Origin: Pigoraptor vietnamica
Taxonomy: Eukaryota > Opisthokonta > Filasterea
Assembly: GCA_943704525.1 (NCBI GenBank)
Contig: CALSCQ010001877.1
Coordinates: 1-12,537, forward strand
DNA: 12,537 bases
Direction: 5' to 3'
The notes below the pieces were generated by a model. The model saw only the letters and a program-made list of their open reading frames with translations. It was not told the DNA's origin and did not search any database. Below, in pieces: positions 1 to 7,291 of this stretch. Position 1 is the first letter of the stretch. Each line of letters starts with the position of its first letter. Made by a program: the position numbers and the translations under genes.

Positions 1-142
<142 letters not shown>

Positions 143-731
143 GAGAGCCCCTTAGTCTCAATCACGTAAAGGACCCACCTACGCCATACTTGGCGTTGGG
201 GCCTGTCGCCTTCCACACCATTTTCGCGCGTTACCTAAAAATGAAGGAGGGAATAAGCACGAGCACTCGATAGACGCACCACACCCCGACACACAGAAAA
301 GCACAGACAGGCATGCACGCATGCCATGCAGAAATGCATTTTGTCCTACAACTGCGTACTCTCGCACACGAGCACACACGCACGCACCCGAGAGACACAG
401 AGCAAGCCCACTCGAGGAACAAGGAGCATGCACTCACACTGCCGTGTGCTTTGAACACGAAGAACGGCACCGCCAGCCACAACAAAACATGCGTCATTTC
501 CATGGCGCAAATGACAGACTAGTGATGACATTATCAGTGTGACGAAATCATGACATCATTGAACTGTTACATGCATGCACAGTGAGGGTTACGTCAACAC
601 TAAGTGGTATGTTAATCGTAGGGTGGGTGTTTGACGTGTTCCACCCTTCCCACTGAAACGCAACGTGTTATATGACGTTTCGCGCGCTTGTCAACGCGCC
701 CGCACATTGTTTCTCACACACAGCTCGCGAC
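143..731 (+). promoter_or_regulatory. 5' flank of the USP48-like gene with clustered TGACGT-type elements
   Basis: No coding exon is supported in this 589-nt stretch; its open frames are short, CA/GT-derived and resemble nothing I know. Close to the start codon there are three exact TGACGT or ACGTCA hexamers (591-596 ACGTCA, 632-637 TGACGT, 673-678 TGACGT), plus TGACATCA at 551-558 and GCGTCAT at 491-497. These resemble half-sites of CRE/ATF-type bZIP factors. A TATATGA stretch at 670-676 overlaps the last one. No start site or TATA box can be fixed from sequence alone, so the regulatory role is inference. Confidence 0.35.
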
Positions 732-2143
732 ATGGCGACCAAAGCCAAAGGCCCCAAAGTGGCCGGTGGCGGCGTCCCCAAGCGCACGGGGTGGGAATGG
801 ACGGCCGATGCGACCATCGCAAGTGCGAGTGACATTGGGGTTGCGCAGCTGCTCGAAGCGTACGGAGTTGCCTTTCCGGCGTGTGCCGAGGGATCGCACG
901 CCTCGCGAAACTGCAAGGACAACCCGAACTGTCTCATAGGACTTGGAGAGAAGAAGCGCGCGGAGGTGCGGGCTGTAAGGGCAGATTGCTGCGGGCCTTG
1001 GGACACCGCGCGCTGCTCCCATTGTGTGCCCGGCATTTTTGCAGCCGATGTGCATCTCTTTGCAAGTTTTGGCACACGCACACACGAACAAAGCAATGCA
1101 TATCACTCACAGTGTGCGTGCGCTCAGATCGACCTCTCCGTGCTTGGTCCGGATCCCTCGTCCAACCGCCGTGCGGACGACAGCTTTGTGGGTCTCAAGA
1201 ACTTTGGCGCCACGTGCTACATGAACAGTCTCCTGCAGGTGCGAGTGCGTTGCACGAATTGCTGGGTTGTGTGTTGGGCTTCGTGTTGCGGCCAGTGGTG
1301 ATCGGCGCTTGCTGCGACCGCATGGCGAAGGACTGCGGCATCTCATTTATTGAGTTATCCCTCGTTGTGTTCGTGTAGGTCTTCGCGTCGTGAGGATTGC
1401 TCATGTTTCACTCTGTCCGTTAGGTGTGGTTCAACAATCGCGCACTGCGGGCGGCCGTAATGGACTATGCGTGCGACACGGACGACCCTGCGTCCGTCCC
1501 TCTCCAGCTTCAGCGGACGTTTGCGTGGGTGCATGGCCGTTCGAAGGACAATTTTTGCAGTCGTCGTTGGTTATGTTATGTTGTTGCGTGTGTGACAATG
1601 TGTGTGTGACAATGTGTGTGTGTGTGTGTGTGTATAGGTATGAGTGACGAGGCAATGCATTTGCTCACGTGTCTTGTTCCACAGCTATCTTGCGTCGTCT
1701 GCGCGCAAGTATTACGCTCCGTCGCCGCTCTGTCGCGCACTTGGGTTGAGGGATGCAGAGCAGCAGGACGCTCAGGAGTTTTCGAAGCTTCTCCTCTGCC
1801 TTCTCGAGTCGTCGTTGAACAACGAGGTGTGCGTGTGTGCGTATGTGTGTGTGCAGGCGTGTGTGCGTGTGCGACTGTGTGTACATTGCATCTGCATGCT
1901 GGTCGTGCGTGCGTCCGTTCGCTAGGTGTCGGGTGGACTCTGCCTTCCATTTGTCCTACATCAAGCCAATACATTTCGGTGTCACGCAGGCCCTCTTCAC
2001 GACTGAGCTGAGCGGCGCGATCGAATTTGTAACCAAGTGCAAGTCGTGCGGCTTCAAGTCCACCAGCGCCTCTCGTTACACCGAGTTTGAGCTGCCTATT
2101 GCGGGGAAGGACTTGCTCACCGACGCCATCCGCGACTACTTCA

Positions 2144-2194
<51 letters not shown>

Positions 2195-3615
2195 GGTGTG
2201 CGTGCATGCCCAATGCGTGCGTGATTTGCTCCACTCAGTCCCTCGCATTTCCTGTCGCAGGAGGAGACACTCACTGGCGACAACCAGTACCACTGTCCAA
2301 AGTGCGACGCGCGAAGGGACGCCTCACGCCAACCCCTTCTCAAGTCACTCCCGCGCACGCTCACGCTCCAGCTCATGCGCTTCGTGTTCGACCGCGAGAC
2401 GATATCGAAGCGGAAGATTGGTGACGTCGTTCGCTTTCCGTCGGTTCTCAACGTGCAAGAGTGTGTCCCAGCGCGCTCTTTCAAGTGCGGCGACGACAGC
2501 AGTGGGACTCAGTCGCACACGTACTCGCTTACCGGAATCCTCATACACCGCGGGCCGAGCGCGTATTCGGGGCATTACATTGCGCACGTACGCAGCGCCA
2601 AGGACGGCTGTTGGTACCGGTTCGACGACGAGGCCGTCGAGCGCATTCCGGAGAGCGCCGTCGGAACGGAAGACGACAGCGCATTTCTCGCGGATCTCCT
2701 CGAACTTGAGAACGGCCCCAAGAAGAAGCAAGCACGGAAGCTCCCGAAGGGGTTCTATCAGTCGGCGTCGGCCTATGCGCTCGTGTACACGCGCGAGGAC
2801 AACATGAGCGCATCAAGCGTGGGCGTGGCCAATGGCCACGAGGCGGCGATGGACCCGGCGGCGGTTACGAACGGCGGTGACGGCGCTGTGGTCGACGTTC
2901 GCATTCCCGCGCGCCTGGCGAACGAGATTGCGGCGGACAACGGCGTGCTTGAGATTGAGGAAGCCGATTACGCCGAGAGGAAGGAGCACTACACACAACA
3001 CGTGGAAGCTATCCGAGAGTGCGTGAAAGAAGCGCGCGCTGCCGCGTCGTGGGGGAGCGGCGGCGACGACACTTCCTCGCACGTCGACGCAGAGTTTGTC
3101 TCGCGGTCGTGGCTTGAGGAGTGGATGCGGACGATGCTTGGGCCGCGGCCGGTCGCCGTTCTCCCGCTGTGCAACGAGAACATTTTGTGTCCGCACGGAA
3201 GGGCGGACCCGGCCAAGCGAGGCGAGTTCAAGGTCGTCTCGTCGCGTGCGCTTGCAATTGTTGGGGACGTGAACGCGCGCGTAACCGAATACGCGCCGCG
3301 ACTCGTTTTGGAGACGCCCAAGGTGGAGGGAGCGGCGGACAAGAAGAGCACTACCGGCGCCGACGGTGACGCCCCTGTGTCGATAACGACGTCGGAAGTG
3401 AAAGACACTCCGATGGAAGGACCGCGATTGCCCGTGGGTGAGGCGATGTGTGCCGAGTGCGTAGCAAAGGGATGGGACGAGAGGAGGCGACGCGCGGGCG
3501 TGTCGTCAGACATCGAGGTCGTCAAGGCCCTTGTGGCTGCGAAGGATGGCGATGTGGGTGAAGTGGGTGAAGTGTGTGTGTGTGTGTGTGTGTGCGTGTG
3601 GGTGTGCGTGCGTGC

Positions 3616-3711
<96 letters not shown>

Positions 3712-5314
3712 ATTCGCCCTCTCGCGTTTCAATTTGTTCGCATTCATTATTGACTCTTGAAACGGCAGGCAACCGGCGCACGCGTGTGGATCGGCAGAGA
3801 GGCCCTCGCCGCCTTCTATGCCCTGGGCAAGGCAAAGGGGAGTTCACAGCAGCACGACGCAAGCGCAACTGTGGGCGACCAAAAGGACGCCAGTGGGGAG
3901 GGTCTCGCCGTTCTGAACGACGCCGTGTGCGCGCATGGCAACCTCAGCATGCACGAGAAGGCGCGCGTCCTTGTTCCCGCGGCCGCGCTCGAGATGGTGC
4001 GCGGGTGGCTACCGGGCCTCGTCGCCCTCCAAGAATCGGCCCCGCCGTGTGCCGAGTGCGCGAGCGGCGCGCAGTCGGAAGAAGCTGCGGCCGCATTGCG
4101 AAGAGCGACTGCGGCAGAGCAGAAGGGCGTGCTGGGCGACTTGTTGTTATCTCTCGCCCCGCTGGACGGCGCGAATGCGCTGTCGCTGTGCTCGCCGCGC
4201 GTGCTGCGGGGAGTGGACGGCCCCTTTGCCGCGTATGCGATCGAGAAGAGCTTTGCGACCGACTGGCGAAAATTTGCCAGGCAAGGCCGCGCGCCGCCAC
4301 CCCACGTTACCGCCCCAGGCGCCGTGTATTGCGCGCACGGTCTGCTTCCGTACGATCCGAAGGGGGACGAGGCCGACTTCACGTCGCACTTTGTGCTCGT
4401 CGCGCCGGAGGACTATCACGCGCTTGTGGGCTTCTATCCCGCGCTTGCCGACGTCTGCATTCGCGTGGACATGGTCGCAACCAAGCCGTTTGGCGTCGTC
4501 TCTGTGGTGGACACTACACCCTCGACCTGCGCCGAGTGTCAGGCGGTGCGCAAGGCGAACGAGGAGGCTGCCGCGTCGGCGCTTGAGGACGGCTGGGTGC
4601 TTGTGCGGCGGTTGAAGACCAGGGACCAGATCCAGCCCGTCGCGGCGGACTCGACGGGAAGGAGGCCGCAGCGTGTGGGCGGAGTGCGCAAGAAGGTCGC
4701 CGTGTCGGGCTCAATGACAGTCAAGGAATTGAAGCTGCAGGTGCGTCTGGCGCTGCCGAAGTGTGCCTGTCTCATTGCGCGCGCGTGTGTTTGCGTCTGA
4801 AGTGCGTGCGAGTGCACCGCGTGTGGATACTGAGCCCCTGCACCCCAATTGCAGATAATGTCGATGTTTGCGGTGGCGCCGTTTGACCAGCACATCTTCC
4901 ACCGAGGCGCCGAATTGATGGACGACGGCGCGACACTGGCGGGGCTTAAGATTGCACACGAGGAGACGCTTGACCTCCTTGTTGACGAGGCCAATGGGGA
5001 CGAGGCGGCCATCAGCGCCATCATGGCCGAGGGTGCGCTTGTGTGCTGCGTGCCATGCGCGTGGCTGTGGCGTGTGTGCGCGCTTGCGTGCGTGTGTACG
5101 TGTGCATGTGCTTGTGTACGTATGTATGTGTGTGTGCGCGTGTGAGTGAGTGTGTGTGTGTGTGTGTGCATGGGTTCGTCTGACATTGTGCTGCTCTAAT
5201 TCGGCGCCTGTGATCTGCCCCGCAGAAGTGGCACTTGTTGCGCAGAGGGAAGAGGGGTTCCGAGGTAGGTTATGGCCGTGCATAAGTTGGAACGCTGCAG
5301 TTCTCCCTCTCTAA
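732..5314 (+). CDS. USP48: Ubiquitin carboxyl-terminal hydrolase 48-like deubiquitinase, nine exons, complete
   Basis: Cysteine protease predicted to cleave ubiquitin from proteins; animal USP48 acts mainly in the nucleus. Exons: 732-965, 1128-1238, 1424-1524, 1685-1826, 1990-2145, 2261-3571, 3769-4740, 4855-5032, 5226-5314, about 1,097 aa (human is about 1,035). All junctions are GT-AG and keep frame. The N-terminus has the family RNCK.NPNCL.G.G stretch. Cys box GATCYMN has Cys108 (codon 1215); QQDAQEFSKL lies in exon 4; zinc-ribbon CKSC (213/216) and CPKC (260/263) are intact; the His box SGHYIAHV has His353 (codon 2573), then WYRFDDE with Asp370/371. Three DUSP-like modules follow (about 524-650, 665-785, 808-945), each with a CPHG or CAHG and a CAEC motif. 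A ubiquitin-like domain spans about 993-1060, and the tail carries EEGFRG like human EEGFKG. ATG 732 has G at -3 and +4; in-frame ATG 672 has a poor context. Exon 1 could end at 974 and exon 6 at 3553 or 3562. The last residues after EEGFRG are uncertain. Confidence 0.9.
1586..1634 (+). repeat. GT-rich tract in USP48 intron 3
   Basis: Interrupted GT dinucleotides, with two TGTGACAATG units, occupy the middle of the intron 1525-1684. The tract lies in the sense-strand GT orientation. The acceptor CACAG at 1680-1684 is about 50 nt downstream. Confidence 0.85.
1827..1882 (+). repeat. GT-rich tract starting at the donor of USP48 intron 4
   Basis: The intron 1827-1989 begins with degenerate GT repeats (GTGTGCGTGTGTGCG...) that start at the 5' splice site itself, directly after the exon end encoding SLNNE. 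Confidence 0.8.
2146..2193 (+). repeat. (GT)24 tract forming the donor of USP48 intron 5
   Basis: Twenty-four perfect GT units begin at the first base of the intron (2146-2260), right after the exon end encoding DYFK. The 5' splice site is therefore the first unit of the microsatellite. The next exon resumes at 2261 after CCTGTCGCAG. Confidence 0.9.
3572..3709 (+). repeat. (GT)n tract at the donor of USP48 intron 6
   Basis: About 138 nt of GT-rich sequence starts at the probable donor. Interruptions (GCGTGTGGGTGTGCGTGCGTGCG) occur up to about 3620 and a nearly pure run follows to 3709. It is preceded by a duplicated GTGGGTGAA unit (3554-3571) that makes the exact exon end ambiguous. The acceptor is at 3766-3768 (CAG). 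Confidence 0.92.
5033..5168 (+). repeat. Degenerate GT-rich tract in USP48 intron 8
   Basis: After the donor at 5033 the intron is filled with GTGC/GTGT/GTAT variants and ends in a pure GT run at about 5150-5168. The acceptor CCCCGCAG lies at 5218-5225. The tract is on the sense strand, as in the other introns of this gene. Confidence 0.75.
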
Positions 5315-5380
5315 AGTCGCTTAATGTATGGCCGTGCATAGATAACATTTGCAGTTCTCCCTCTCTAAAGTCGCCTAATG
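5271..5380 (+). repeat. Two-copy direct repeat overlapping the USP48 stop codon
   Basis: Two tandem copies, 5271-5326 (56 nt) and 5327-5380 (54 nt), share the left arm TATGGCCGTGCATA and a right arm running from TGCAGTTCTCCCTCTCTAAA to CTAATG; the middles differ. The first copy contains the predicted stop codon (5312-5314). Each copy carries a TGCAG followed by pyrimidines that could serve as a 3' splice site. Confidence 0.9.
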
Positions 5381-5838
5381 ACCGCCCCAATAACAGGAAC
5401 CGTATTCCATTCGAACGCGTGACGCCAGACGAGTGCAGCAGGCAATACAGTCACCAGCACTCACGTGATAGACGCAAATGGCCATAAATAGAATCGGTCT
5501 ATATTTAGTAACAAGCGGGTCCTCGTTTGCTGGCTCGCGCCAACTGTAAACACAGCAAGCGTGCGTTGAGCTTTTCTCCTCAAGTATCTCCCCTCTCTTT
5601 CGCATCCTCGCCCAAAGTTACACTCACTCTCGTGACATTGCTTACGACGCCTGTTGGAATAGGCGGTGCAGGCGTTTGCGCTTCTTCGGCGTGGCTTCGC
5701 TCGATTTGTTTGCGCGGACGCCGTTTGAATTTCGCACTTTGAAGCTCAATCCCGAGTCGCTGTGTGGACGGCGCTTCTGCGTGCGACGAAGGAGGCCGCG
5801 GGAGGGGGCGATTCACGCCGCCCGTCCCATCTTTTGCC
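5315..5838 (+). promoter_or_regulatory. Intergenic region upstream of the Gbeta gene
   Basis: This stretch holds no coding exon that I can support. Possible control sequences are an E-box CACGTG at 5462-5467, a TATA-like CCATAAATAG at 5482-5491, and CTATATTTAG at 5499-5508, which matches the MEF2-type consensus YTA(W)4TAR. A pyrimidine-rich stretch follows at about 5573-5640. The ATG at 5839 is in good context (GCC before it, G after). No AATAAA polyadenylation signal for the upstream gene was seen. Function is inferred from position and motif likeness only. Confidence 0.35.
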
Positions 5839-5965
5839 ATGGCTGCGGAGACGGACCAGAAGATAGTCGCGCTCAAGGCGGAAATTGCGTCGCTGAAGGA
5901 TCAGATAAAGAATGGGCGCACGGCACTCGAAGACACAACACGTGGGTTGTGCGTGTGTGTGCGCG

Positions 5966-6031
<66 letters not shown>

Positions 6032-6152
6032 CGTGCGTGCGTGTGTGTGTGTGTGTGTGTGTGTGCGTGTGTCTCTGTGTGTATGTGCGTGCGTGTGCCC
6101 ATGTGTGTGCGTGTGTCTGTGTGTGTGTGTGTGTGTGCGCGCGTGCGTGCGT

Positions 6153-6185
<33 letters not shown>

Positions 6186-6205
6186 CGTGTGTCTCTGTGT
6201 GTGTG

Positions 6206-6239
<34 letters not shown>

Positions 6240-6328
6240 CCCATGTGCGTGCATGTGCCCATGTGTGTGTGTGCGTGCGTGCGTGCGTGCGTGTGCGTGT
6301 GTCTGTGTGTGTGTGTGTGTGCGTGTGT

Positions 6329-6386
<58 letters not shown>

Positions 6387-7009
6387 ATCTTTTCTCTTAT
6401 CAGCATTTTGCGAGCTGTTGTCGGCACTCTTTGTAGCCGCGTCTTTTTCTCCCTTCTGTGTGTGTGTTTAATCTCCCTAGTTCAAGATGTATTGTCATCA
6501 AATGTCCTGCTGAAGCAAACTCACTGACAGCTTTCGTCTCTGTTAGTGTGTGTTGTGTGTGTGTGTGTGTGTGTGTGTGCGTCTGCGTCTGCGTGTGTGT
6601 GTATGTGTTGTGTGTCTGTGTGTATGTGTTGTGTCTAATCTCCCTCTGTGTTGCCTTCGCAGTGAAGGAACGCGCGGACAAGGCGGCCGAACTGAAGCGC
6701 ATCGAAATTAAAGTGCGGCGAACGCTCAAGGGTCACATTGGCAAGGTAAACGGCGGCCGTACTTGTCTATACCCCCTCTCCTTCGTTTGCTCTCTTTCCG
6801 CCGTGCATTTATGTGCGTGCCAATGTCTCACACACAGATTTCACAGCGAAAGCACCCCCTTCTGTTGGTATATGTGCGCGGTTGTTCTGACGTTTGTTGC
6901 GTGGCCTGCGCAGGTGTATGCGCTGAGCTGGTCACGTGACAACAGGCGCATTGTGAGCACTTCGGGCGACGGTAAACTCATTCTGTGGGACGCCTTCAAA
7001 AACGTCAAG
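5839..7009 (+). CDS. Heterotrimeric G-protein beta subunit, N-terminal part only (three exons)
   Basis: Exons 5839-5941, 6663-6745 and 6914-7009 join in frame (phases 1 and 0) to 94 aa. Residues 1 to about 35 form the N-terminal helix with coiled-coil character that packs against Ggamma in this family, ending in EDTTL, as Dictyostelium Gbeta has DTTL. Then comes the diagnostic [20 protein letters not shown] stretch followed by the first WD repeat ([16 protein letters not shown]). Family members are about 340-350 aa with seven blades. The next expected segment (VHAIPLRSSWVMTCAY-like) and six further blades are absent, and DOCK exons follow instead. The protein would relay GPCR signals with Galpha and Ggamma at the plasma membrane. 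As it stands the gene is broken by misassembly or rearrangement. Identification is firm; completeness is not. Confidence 0.88.
5942..6385 (+). repeat. GT minisatellite with higher-order structure in Gbeta intron 1
   Basis: The 721-nt intron 5942-6662 starts with about 440 nt of GT-rich repeat. Beyond plain GT runs it contains recurring variants: GCGTGCGTGCG blocks (about 6028, 6140, 6274), GTCTCTGTG (6071, 6191, 6327) and GTGCCCATGTG (about 6097, 6238, 6254). The spacing suggests a unit of about 120-136 bp repeated roughly three times. Confidence 0.9.
6546..6634 (+). repeat. Second GT-rich tract in Gbeta intron 1
   Basis: A shorter GT tract with TCTGCGTCTGCG and GTATGTGTTGTGTCTG variants lies between the main minisatellite and the acceptor CTTCGCAG (6655-6662). 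It is separated from the first tract by about 160 nt of non-repetitive, pyrimidine-rich sequence. Confidence 0.85.
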
Positions 7010-7060
7010 GTGCGGTTGGTTGCGTTTGGCTCATAGCAGCAAGGCATGGGGTCACGCATG

Positions 7061-7172
<112 letters not shown>

Positions 7173-7291
7173 TGGGCCCACACACACACAAACAAACCCC
7201 AGTGTCTCTGAGCACTCTGTGCGGGGCGTCTGAGATTGGGTGGTCATACGCTCGTCTCCGCAACTCCTCCTCCTCCTCCCCTTTTGCGTAG

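Noticed and set aside
672-731. Upstream in-frame ATG adding 20 residues to USP48
   Set aside because: T at -3 gives a weak context, and the extra residues do not resemble the family N-terminus. ATG 732 has G at -3 and +4. It cannot be excluded fully.
1576-2484. 302-aa minus-strand open frame
   Set aside because: It runs antisense across USP48 exons and GT-rich introns; its middle is poly-Thr-His. The sense exons encode conserved USP sequence, so this is a shadow.
5272-5487. Small open frame of about 70 aa after USP48
   Set aside because: It mainly translates the two-copy direct repeat (SSPSLKS twice). There is no recognisable family, and it overlaps the USP48 end in another frame.
5764-5838. 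N-terminal extension of Gbeta from a GTG at 5764
   Set aside because: A GTG start is not expected for a nuclear gene. The ATG at 5839 has good context and gives the usual Gbeta N-terminal length.
5746-6427. Long minus-strand open frames rich in Thr-His and plus-strand frames rich in Val-Cys
   Set aside because: They are translations of GT/CA dinucleotide repeats, which contain no stop codons. They lie inside introns and have no family likeness outside the repeats.
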